Source of the DNA: Terriglobia bacterium
Lineage (GTDB): Bacteria > Acidobacteriota > Terriglobia > Bryobacterales > Bryobacteraceae
Direction of reading: 5' to 3'
NCBI GenBank assembly: GCA_021324185.1
Contig: JAJPJN010000050.1
Span: 1 to 58,890, forward strand
Length of the DNA: 58,890 nucleotides
The translations under genes were made by a program, and so were the position numbers. This document shows, piece after piece, positions 16,954-25,495 of this stretch. The notes under the pieces were generated by a model. That model was given only the letters and a program-made list of their open reading frames with translations, was not told the origin of the DNA and ran no database searches. Position 1 is the first letter of the stretch. The number at the start of each line of letters is the position of its first letter.

Positions 16954-17511
16954 ATGCTACAGAATCGGACACTCATTCCTTACTTGCTTTGCGCGCTCGC
17001 CTTGTTTTCCGTCCATGCAAAATCGCAGGACCGCGGTGGAGATGAATGGAAGACAATCCTGAAGCAGCGGCTTAAGCTGTATGGGCATCGCAACTGGATT
17101 GTGGTTGCGGATTCAGCCTATCCAGACCAATCAGCCGACGGAATCGAGACCATCGTTTCGAACAGCTCGCAGCTAGACGTGCTGAAAGAGGTGCTCGCTG
17201 ATATTTCGGCGTCCAAGCATGTACGTGCGATTCCACACATCGACAAAGAACTGAAGTTTCTGGGCGATTCGGATGCGCCCGGCGTGGACGCTTACCGGGA
17301 ACAGCTATTCGCACTCTTGCCGGATGCTCAGACGAACGCGCAAATGCACGAGAGCATCATTAATAAGCTGGATCTTGTCAGCAAGTCCTTTCACGTGCTG
17401 ATTATTAAGACCAATATGACGGTGCCGTACACCTCTGTATTTCTTGAACTCGATTGCGCTTACTGGAGTAGCGGTGCAGAGCAGGTGCTGCGTTCAAGAA
17501 TGGCGCGTTAA
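16954..17511 (+). CDS. Exported RbsD/FucU-like (sugar mutarotase-fold) protein
   Basis: This 185-residue protein has a signal peptide (IPYLLCALALFSVHAKS). The mature part begins with LYGHRNWIVVADSAYP and ends with IIKTNMTVPYTSVFLELDCAYW. These two blocks resemble the GH-(D)-xx-DA-xxP start and the RTGE-x-TPYxNxxL end of RbsD/FucU sugar pyranase-mutarotases, including the His after Gly. Known RbsD/FucU enzymes are cytoplasmic, so an exported form is unusual. The middle part is longer than in RbsD. A GATACT -10-like box at 16940-16945 leaves almost no leader. Its stop overlaps the stop of the convergent tlpA-like gene by 4 bp. The family call is by motif only. Confidence 0.5.
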   Translation: MLQNRTLIPYLLCALALFSVHAKSQDRGGDEWKTILKQRLKLYGHRNWIVVADSAYPDQSADGIETIVSNSSQLDVLKEVLADISASKHVRAIPHIDKELKFLGDSDAPGVDAYREQLFALLPDAQTNAQMHESIINKLDLVSKSFHVLIIKTNMTVPYTSVFLELDCAYWSSGAEQVLRSRMAR

Positions 17512-18023
17512 TACTGCTCCTGCTCCTCCGCGCTCAATCCGGCTTTCGCCAGCAGCCGCCGTAACGGGCGTTCGCCGCCCGCGCCTCGCTGAACTCCCAC
17601 CACGTCGCCGTCGCGGTTCACCGCCACGTACATCGGATAAGCGTTCGCATCGCAAATGGCTGCGAGCGTCGTATCCTCCGCCAGCACCATTTTGGCGGAA
17701 CGCGGCGAGTTTTCCAGATACTTCTTCACCTTGCGGCGCGGCTCGCCCATATTCACCGCCAGCACAATCAGCCCGTCTTTTTCGAATTCTTTCGTAAGCT
17801 TTTCCACCACCGGTTCGTCGCTCTTGCAGGGCTGGCACCATGTGGCCCAAAACTCCAGCAGCAAAACTTTGCCTTTCACCGATTCGGTGGTGATTCTCTC
17901 GCCGTCCATGGTTTTCGCCACGAAATGAGGCAAGGGCTTGTTCAAATCCAGCGCCAGGGCGCAGATGGCGCCGAAACAAGCTACCAATAGAAAAATGCTT
18001 TTACGCCCGAACAACGCCGCCAT
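17508..18023 (-). CDS. TlpA/ResA-like exported thioredoxin-fold protein
   Basis: This 171-residue protein has an N-terminal hydrophobic signal or anchor (IFLLVACFGAICALAL) and one thioredoxin domain with the active site WCQPC (Cys63, Cys66). The cis-Pro region is AYPMYV. This is the AhpC/TSA-TlpA type used for periplasmic disulfide reduction or cytochrome maturation. No cytochrome-c maturation gene is next to it, so the partner is unknown. It is convergent with the RbsD/FucU-like gene, the two stop codons sharing TTAA. It is divergent from the cupin gene, with only 37 bp between starts. Confidence 0.85.
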   Translation of the reverse strand: MAALFGRKSIFLLVACFGAICALALDLNKPLPHFVAKTMDGERITTESVKGKVLLLEFWATWCQPCKSDEPVVEKLTKEFEKDGLIVLAVNMGEPRRKVKKYLENSPRSAKMVLAEDTTLAAICDANAYPMYVAVNRDGDVVGVQRGAGGERPLRRLLAKAGLSAEEQEQY

Positions 18024-18060
18024 ATCAGCAATATAGTACTGAATTAATAGGACTACTCAA

Positions 18061-18519
18061 ATGAAAATAGTGGGATGCATTCTAACCCTGTTCGTCACCG
18101 CGACTGCTCTCATGGCGGCCGACCGCGATGTGGATATATATACGGTGAAAGATTTGCAAGTACTCAGCCAGGCGCTCGCAAAAACAGGCAAGCCGTTCGC
18201 CAGCCGCGATCTGGCGCGCTACACAAATCACTACACCATGATGGCCATGCGCGAGAGCACAGGTTCCTCCGAGGTGCATGAGCACGAAGCGGATGTTTTT
18301 GTTGTCGAAAGCGGTAGCGCCACAATCGTTACGGGCGGCAAAGTCGTCAACCCGCACACCCAGAAAGAGGGCGAGATTCGGGGTACATCGATTTCCGGAG
18401 GCCAGCGGCACAGGCTCGAGACCGGAGACATCATTCACATCCCCGCCGGCGTGCCGCATCAACTGCTGATCGAAAAAGCGCCGTTTGACTACTTCGTCAT
18501 TAAAGTAGCCGGACAGTAG
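18061..18519 (+). CDS. Exported small cupin protein
   Basis: This 152-residue protein has a signal peptide ending near LMAADR and a single cupin barrel. Cupin motif 1 reads HEHEADVFVVESG (His73, His75) and motif 2 GDIIHIPAGVPHQ (His133). The usual metal-binding Glu of motif 1 is not in its normal place; Asp78 may replace it. Metal binding is likely, but the reaction is unknown. It is divergent from the TlpA-like gene and ends 8 bp from the convergent pheT, with no clear terminator between them. Confidence 0.75.
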   Translation: MKIVGCILTLFVTATALMAADRDVDIYTVKDLQVLSQALAKTGKPFASRDLARYTNHYTMMAMRESTGSSEVHEHEADVFVVESGSATIVTGGKVVNPHTQKEGEIRGTSISGGQRHRLETGDIIHIPAGVPHQLLIEKAPFDYFVIKVAGQ

Positions 18520-18527
18520 CGCCAGCC

Positions 18528-20885
18528 CTAATCGCCTCTGAACTCGTAGCCCAATCCGCGCATCCCCTCGATGATGCGGCTGCGAATTTCCGCCACCTCG
18601 TCGGCCGTCATGGTGCGGTCCAGCGCGCCCACTTCCAGGTGATACGAAACGCTCTTTTGACCCGCTTCGAGTGGAGGGCCATCGTATTGCCGGATAAAAT
18701 CAATCGCTGCCAGCGCCGGTCCCGCCAGGCGCGTTAACTCATCCTGAATCTGTGCGACAGGTTTTTCCCAGTTCGTCACTACCGATAAATCAAACCCGCT
18801 TGTCGGATATTTGCGCAGCGGCGTGTACTTCGTTTCAACGGCAGATGTGAGTTGTTGCGCAAGCTGTAGGTTAACATCGAACAGAATCGCGCGGCCCTCC
18901 ACGCCTTCATCCGCCAGCAGCGACGGATGCAACTCAAAAAGCCTCCCGATCACCGATCCGCGCCAATGAACCTCAGCCGCGCGTACCGGATGCTCATATC
19001 CTCGCGCCCGTGTTGCCGCCATTCGGGCATTGCGAAACAGGCACTCCAGCACGCGCTTCATTTCGAAAAAATCCTGCTCATCGCCGCGCGAGTTGTACAG
19101 CGCGGCGACAACATGCGTGACCTCATCCGGAAGACCGGCGCCGGATTTCGGATGAATCTCATGCCCGATTTCGAAAATCCGAAACTCCGGAAAATGCCGC
19201 ATATTGCTGATGATGTTTTTGTAGATACCCGGCAGCAGGCTGCGCCGCAAATGCGTCAGCTCAGATGCAATGGGGTTTCGAATCTCTATATGCTCGCGAA
19301 TATCCGGTCCGAAAACTTTGACATCGGCTTGCGCAACAAAGGAATAGTTGTAAACTTCCGTGAAGCCCTGATCGGCTAACTGGGTGCGCACGCCGCGCGC
19401 ATACAACCGCATCGGGTTCGAATAGGGCGGTACGGCAGCGGCCACTGGCGCCTCAGGCGTGATCTCGTCGTAGCCGATCATCCGGCCAATCTCTTCCACC
19501 AGGTCGTCTTTCAGGCTGATGTCTTTGGTAGCGCGCCACGTCGGAACTGTCACGGTCAGCAGACCCGGTGAGGTTTCGCGCGATTGGAATCCCAAGGCAT
19601 CCAGAATGCGCGTGACTTGCTCATAGCTCACCGGCGTGCCCAGTTTGCGCGTCACAAACTGCAGCGGCAGCGCAATGGGCTGCGTGCGGGGCAACGGCCC
19701 GCGAGTATCAATCACACCACCGCGCACCGTCATTTCCGGGCACACTTGCTTGAACAACTCAATTGCCCGGGCGAGCCCTCGAATTGTATTCTCCGGATCG
19801 AGCGCTTTTTCAAAGCGCATCGATGCATCCGTTCTCAATTTGTGGCGCGCCGAAGTGAGCCGCACGCTCGCGGCCTGAAAATTTGCGCTCTCCAGCACGA
19901 TGCGCGTCGTGGTCTCAGAAATCGCAGTGTCTGCGCCTCCGATCACGCCGGCAAGTCCTACCGGACCGGATTCATCTGCGATGACCAAATCTGCCGCCGT
20001 GAGGTCGTACGTCTCGCCGTTCAGCGCTCTCAAGCTTTCGCCCGCGCGCGCAGTTCGTACAAAGATCGTGCCACCTTTCAGCTTGCCGGCATCGAAAGCG
20101 TGCATCGGCTGCGGCAACTCGGCCAGTATAAAGTTCGTCACGTCAACAATGTTGTTGATCGTGTTCATGCCCAGGCTCTCCAGCCGCGCCTGTAGCCAGA
20201 GCGGCGACGGCCCCACGCGCACGTTTTCAAAGACAAGAGCGCTGTAGCGCGGGCAGAGCACGGTATCGGCAATATCGATCGTGATCGCCGCTTCGCCTTG
20301 CGGCAGCACCTCAGTGTGAACCGGATCGTGCAGCGTGCCACCGGTAATCGCCGCCACTTCTCGCGCCATTCCGAAATGGCCCCAAAGATCGGGCCGGTGC
20401 GTCAGGCTCTTGTTGTCGATTTCAATGATCCAGTCGGGCCTCAGTTCAGGCAGCGTTTGGCCGGGTTCTACATTCGAAAGCTCGAGCAAAGCCGAATGGT
20501 CACGATTGATTCCGAGTTCGGCCGCGCTTGCCAGCATGCCTTCGCTCTCGAGGCCATCGATCACGGCACGGCCGATCATTTTGCCCTGCAGGTTGGTTCC
20601 CGGCGGCACCCACGGCGCTAACATTCCCACTTGCACATTGGGCGCGCCACATAAGACGGACGCGGTTTTGCCGCCGCCCGCATCAATTCGCACAAGCTTG
20701 TTTTTGCCTTTGCCAGCCGGCTCGATGGCGACAACACGCGCCGCCACCACTTGCGCGAAATGCGCCCCGAACGGCTCAATGCCCTCGCATTCCGCCGTTT
20801 TCATGGTGATGAGGCGCTGCAAACTTTTGGGCTCGGTGGCAAGCCCCGGCACGAGTTCACACAGCCACTGGTATGAAAATTTCAA
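18528..20885 (-). CDS. pheT: Phenylalanyl-tRNA synthetase beta subunit
   Basis: The 785-residue beta subunit of the cytoplasmic heterotetramer PheS2PheT2 attaches Phe to tRNA-Phe and edits mischarged Tyr-tRNA. In order, it shows the N-terminal tRNA-binding OB domain (VVAIEPAGKGKNKLVRI, CGAPNVQVG), the B3/B4 editing region with WIIEIDNKSLTHRPDLWG, the B5 domain, the synthetase-like core and the C-terminal anticodon-binding FDX domain (KYTPLRKYPTSGFDLSVV). Length matches the family. It follows pheS by 73 bp and is the last gene of an apparent four-gene minus-strand operon. Confidence 0.96.
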   Translation of the reverse strand: MKFSYQWLCELVPGLATEPKSLQRLITMKTAECEGIEPFGAHFAQVVAARVVAIEPAGKGKNKLVRIDAGGGKTASVLCGAPNVQVGMLAPWVPPGTNLQGKMIGRAVIDGLESEGMLASAAELGINRDHSALLELSNVEPGQTLPELRPDWIIEIDNKSLTHRPDLWGHFGMAREVAAITGGTLHDPVHTEVLPQGEAAITIDIADTVLCPRYSALVFENVRVGPSPLWLQARLESLGMNTINNIVDVTNFILAELPQPMHAFDAGKLKGGTIFVRTARAGESLRALNGETYDLTAADLVIADESGPVGLAGVIGGADTAISETTTRIVLESANFQAASVRLTSARHKLRTDASMRFEKALDPENTIRGLARAIELFKQVCPEMTVRGGVIDTRGPLPRTQPIALPLQFVTRKLGTPVSYEQVTRILDALGFQSRETSPGLLTVTVPTWRATKDISLKDDLVEEIGRMIGYDEITPEAPVAAAVPPYSNPMRLYARGVRTQLADQGFTEVYNYSFVAQADVKVFGPDIREHIEIRNPIASELTHLRRSLLPGIYKNIISNMRHFPEFRIFEIGHEIHPKSGAGLPDEVTHVVAALYNSRGDEQDFFEMKRVLECLFRNARMAATRARGYEHPVRAAEVHWRGSVIGRLFELHPSLLADEGVEGRAILFDVNLQLAQQLTSAVETKYTPLRKYPTSGFDLSVVTNWEKPVAQIQDELTRLAGPALAAIDFIRQYDGPPLEAGQKSVSYHLEVGALDRTMTADEVAEIRSRIIEGMRGLGYEFRGD

Positions 20886-20958
20886 CGCTTATCCTTATGA
20901 GATTTCCGGTTCGATGAGATTTCCAATTCGCTATGCGATTCCCGGCCGCACGAATTCT

Positions 20959-21981
20959 TCAAAACTGCGTCAGAAAACGCAGATCGCCGCCTTGCAACTG
21001 CCGGATATCGTCGATTCCATAGCGCATCATCGCCAGCCGCGTCAGCCCCAGGCCGAACGCAAATCCGCCCCATTCGTCTGGATCGATATTGCTCGTCCTC
21101 AGCACGTTGGGATGAACTAAACCGCAGGGTAGCAGTTCCACCCAGCCGCTCTGTTTGCAAACCGCGCAGCCGCTGCCGTTGCAGATCAGGCAATGTATAT
21201 CCAGCTCAAATCCAGGCTCGACAAACGGAAAGTATCCCGGCCGCAGCCGCACTGTCACATCGCGCTTGAAGATGGAGCTCAGCAGGGTTTTCATGAAGTA
21301 AATCAGATTTGCCACCGATACTTCGCGATCCACCATCATGCCTTCGAGCTGATAGAACGTGTGCTCGTGCGAGGCGTCCACCTCCTCATTGCGAAACACA
21401 CGCCCGGGCGCAATCATGCGCAGCGGCGGGCCGAATTGCCGCATCCCGCGCACCTGAACCGGCGAGGTGTGCGTGCGCAGCAGATGCCCGTTTGATAGCC
21501 AGAACGTGTCCTGCATGTCGCGCGCCGGATGCGTGGGCGGAATATTTAATGCATCGAAATTGTGCTCTTCGGTTTCAACTTCCGGGCCATCCAAAATCGC
21601 GAATCCGAGCGAAGTAAACAGATCCTCAATTTCCTGCTGCAGTTGCGTGATGGGATGCAGGCTGCCGGGTCGAATGCCGGGCGCAGGCAGCGTAACGTCA
21701 ATCCATTCTTTCGCCAGCCGCGCCGCCAGTTCGGATTCTTCGAAACGTTGTTTTTTGTCCTGGTAATCGGTCTCCAGGTCCTCTTTCACCGCATTCAGCA
21801 GCTTGCCGAGTGACGCCTTTTCCGCCGGAGCGAGCTTTCCAAATTCTTTGCTGATTTGCGCCAGCGTGCCTTTGCGGCCCAGCGCCCCGACACGCGCTTC
21901 TTCCAGTTCTTCGAGCGAAATCGCCGCTGCAAACGCCGCCAGAGTTGCGCGCCGCAGCTCTTCCAGTTTTTGTTCCAGCAT
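20959..21981 (-). CDS. pheS: Phenylalanyl-tRNA synthetase alpha subunit
   Basis: This 340-residue class II synthetase alpha subunit forms phenylalanyl-adenylate and charges tRNA-Phe with PheT. The N-terminal coiled coil (LEQKLEELRRATLAAF) is followed by the catalytic core with motif 2 (GRVFRNEEVDASHEHTFYQLEG) and motif 3 (GFAFGLGLTRLAMMRYGI). The usual HPITQL start of the core is present. It begins 5 bp after the ankyrin gene's stop, so translation is likely coupled with that gene. pheT follows. Confidence 0.97.
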   Translation of the reverse strand: MLEQKLEELRRATLAAFAAAISLEELEEARVGALGRKGTLAQISKEFGKLAPAEKASLGKLLNAVKEDLETDYQDKKQRFEESELAARLAKEWIDVTLPAPGIRPGSLHPITQLQQEIEDLFTSLGFAILDGPEVETEEHNFDALNIPPTHPARDMQDTFWLSNGHLLRTHTSPVQVRGMRQFGPPLRMIAPGRVFRNEEVDASHEHTFYQLEGMMVDREVSVANLIYFMKTLLSSIFKRDVTVRLRPGYFPFVEPGFELDIHCLICNGSGCAVCKQSGWVELLPCGLVHPNVLRTSNIDPDEWGGFAFGLGLTRLAMMRYGIDDIRQLQGGDLRFLTQF

Positions 21982-21986
21982 GTTGG

Positions 21987-22655
21987 CTACAGCCTGGCCC
22001 CCAGCTCCTCCAGGAGCGCCGCAACATCTCCATGCCCCTTTGTTAACGCCAGATCCAACGGCGTTTGATTATTCTCTGCACGCGCGTTCACGTGGGCGCC
22101 GTTTGCGAGCAGAACTTCAACCATCTCCCGGTTACCCGCTTGCGCTGCCGCATGCAACGCCGTCCACCCACCCTGTTGCGTCGCATTGGCATCCGCGCCG
22201 CGGTTCAACAACAGGCCGGCAATCCCGGTGTTCCCACCCGCTGCGGCCGCGTGCAGAGGCGTGTTCTTCATTGCGTTCGTGGAGCGCGCGTTTACACCCG
22301 CGCCGCCATCGAGCAAAGCACTCGCCAGCTCGGCATGGCCGAAAAACGCCGCCAGATGCAAAGGCGTCCAGCCGTCTGGATTCTGCGCCTCCAGCAGAGC
22401 CGGCTTTGCGCGAATCTCATCCAGCACTTGCCTGGTCTGGCCGGCAACACAGGCCTCAAAAACATCCAGCGTTGGGCTGAGGCTCAAAAGATAAGCCGCG
22501 GTCTCGCGTTGCCCGTAGTACATGGCCAGGAGAAATGCGCTCTGGCCCGCCTCATTCCTGGCCTCGAGCAGCTCGCGATTGTCTGCGAGCGCGGCCTGCA
22601 CCGCCCCCAAATTGCCCTTTTTCACGCTCTCGTGAAAAGTCTTTACGTCAGTCAT
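21987..22655 (-). CDS. Ankyrin-repeat protein in the pheST operon
   Basis: This protein of about 222 residues consists almost entirely of ankyrin repeats. Three are clear, near residues 90-200 (DGWTPLHLAAFFGHAELASALL, NTPLHAAAAGGNTGIAGLLL, GGWTALHAAAQAGNREMVEVLL), flanked by weaker ones. There is no signal peptide or enzyme domain, so it is a cytoplasmic protein-binding scaffold with an unknown partner. I use ATG 22655; a GTG at 22658 is equally possible and overlaps the upstream stop by one base. It lies between an unknown gene and pheS with 5 bp to pheS. This placement inside an essential synthetase operon is notable. Confidence 0.85.
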   Translation of the reverse strand: MTDVKTFHESVKKGNLGAVQAALADNRELLEARNEAGQSAFLLAMYYGQRETAAYLLSLSPTLDVFEACVAGQTRQVLDEIRAKPALLEAQNPDGWTPLHLAAFFGHAELASALLDGGAGVNARSTNAMKNTPLHAAAAGGNTGIAGLLLNRGADANATQQGGWTALHAAAQAGNREMVEVLLANGAHVNARAENNQTPLDLALTKGHGDVAALLEELGARL

Positions 22656-22657
22656 CA

Positions 22658-24500
<1,843 letters not shown>

Positions 24501-24545
24501 CGCTCGCTTCGCAACGCGGTTTAAACTACCAGCGGGAGTATCTTC

Positions 24546-25193
24546 ATGCCATCTCAAGCACGTCCCTGGATGGACGTTTCCGTTCCGCTAACCAGCGGCA
24601 TGGCCCATTGGCCCGGTGAACCCGCCCCGAACTTCGATCTCATCTCTGATATGCAAAACGGCGCCGAAGCGAACGTCACCTTTTGCCGCATGGTGGTCCA
24701 CACCGGAACCCACATGGATGCGCCGTATCATTTCCTCGTAGATGGAAAGGGCATCGATTCATTTCCGCTTGATTACGGCATCGGGCGCGCTCGCGTGATT
24801 GAGGCTTCGAACGTGGACGTGGTAACGCGAAAAGAACTGGAAGGCAAGGGCATTCAACCGGGCGAGCGCGTTCTGATCAAAACGCGGAACTCAAAACTGC
24901 AATGGGCGCCGCTCGATTTTCATGAAAATTACGTCGGCATCGATTCTTCGGCCGCACAATTTCTCGTCGACAATCGCGTGCCGCTCGTTGGCGTCGATTA
25001 TCTTTCCATCGGCGTTTACCAGGGCGACAATCCTGAGACGCACAAAATCCTGCTTGGCGCGGGCGTCTGGATTCTTGAAGGCCTGGCGCTGGGCTCAGTG
25101 AATGAAGGTTTGTACGAGCTGATCTGCCTGCCACTGCGCATCACCGGGTGCGATGGCTCGCCTGCGCGCGCAGTTCTGAGGAGTATCGATTGA
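24546..25193 (+). CDS. Cyclase-family metal hydrolase (kynurenine-formamidase-like)
   Basis: This 215-residue cytoplasmic protein belongs to the cyclase/KynB fold family. It begins WMDVSVPLTSGMAHWPGEP and contains the metal-binding signature HTGTHMDAPYHF (family pattern HxGTHxDxPxH). Known members include kynurenine formamidase and isatin hydrolase; the substrate here cannot be fixed. A GGGAG ribosome site lies just before the ATG. It follows purA by 45 bp on the same strand. A tryptophan-dioxygenase-like gene lies 3 kb downstream and a second cyclase at 49 kb, which makes a role in tryptophan catabolism possible but unproven. Confidence 0.8.
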   Translation: MPSQARPWMDVSVPLTSGMAHWPGEPAPNFDLISDMQNGAEANVTFCRMVVHTGTHMDAPYHFLVDGKGIDSFPLDYGIGRARVIEASNVDVVTRKELEGKGIQPGERVLIKTRNSKLQWAPLDFHENYVGIDSSAAQFLVDNRVPLVGVDYLSIGVYQGDNPETHKILLGAGVWILEGLALGSVNEGLYELICLPLRITGCDGSPARAVLRSID

Positions 25194-25220
25194 AGTCGCC
25201 GTATCGAGTCCTGAGATAAT

Positions 25221-25297
25221 CGCAGACGACCAGATCCCCCTCTCGCGGATCTATGGGGACGTGCGGCTGGAGGAAGACTAAGGTCCCGCCCGTCTGC
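25221..25297. other. Candidate folded RNA element: nested inverted repeats after the cyclase gene
   Basis: An outer pairing CGCAGACG (25221-25228) with CGTCTGC (25291-25297) encloses two inner hairpins. These are GATCC (25232-25236)/GGATC (25247-25251) and GGGAC (25256-25260)/GTCCC (25283-25287), so the segment could form a three-way junction. It starts 28 bp after the cyclase stop and lies upstream of the nrdJ promoter. It could be a 3-prime structure of the cyclase transcript or a small RNA. No match to a known riboswitch was recognised, and no B12-box consensus was seen. Confidence 0.35.
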
Positions 25298-25322
25298 AAT
25301 AGTGGGGACGAAACGGAGCTGC

Positions 25323-25338
25323 CTACTTTATCTAGTAC
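25323..25338. promoter_or_regulatory. NrdR-type box 1
   Basis: CTACTTTATCTAGTAC matches most core positions of the NrdR-box consensus (acaCwAtATaTwGtgt). It lies exactly 31 bp (start to start) upstream of a second box, the phased spacing typical of NrdR boxes. NrdR is the ATP/dATP-sensing repressor of ribonucleotide reductase genes, which fits the nrdJ gene downstream. Confidence 0.6.
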
Positions 25339-25353
25339 TTTTTGACAGCTAAT

Positions 25354-25369
25354 CCACAATATCTAGGGC
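25354..25369. promoter_or_regulatory. NrdR-type box 2
   Basis: CCACAATATCTAGGGC matches the NrdR consensus core CwATATnTwG better than box 1. Together with box 1 it forms a phased pair upstream of nrdJ. Both boxes lie upstream of the best -35/-10 pair, so repression might act through looping or a second promoter. The window contains no nrdR gene. Confidence 0.65.
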
Positions 25370-25388
25370 CTATGAGTTAAAATCTGTA

Positions 25389-25417
25389 TTGACGCCTTCC
25401 TCAAACAGGTCTTTAAT
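25389..25417 (+). promoter_or_regulatory. Sigma-70-type promoter of nrdJ
   Basis: TTGACG (25389-25394), a 17-bp spacer and TTTAAT (25412-25417) give a five-of-six match at both elements. Transcription would start near 25424, about 70 nt before the nrdJ ATG. Confidence 0.65.
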
Positions 25418-25495
25418 AGCAGTTGTTGGTAGCGCGATTGGCTTTGAATCGTCAACCCGCATTCCCCGTTAGAAAGGCCTGGAACAGTCGCTCGC

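Noticed and set aside
25194-25495. Cobalamin riboswitch upstream of nrdJ
   Set aside because: No B12-box-like conserved core was found. The visible control elements are a promoter and two NrdR-type boxes.
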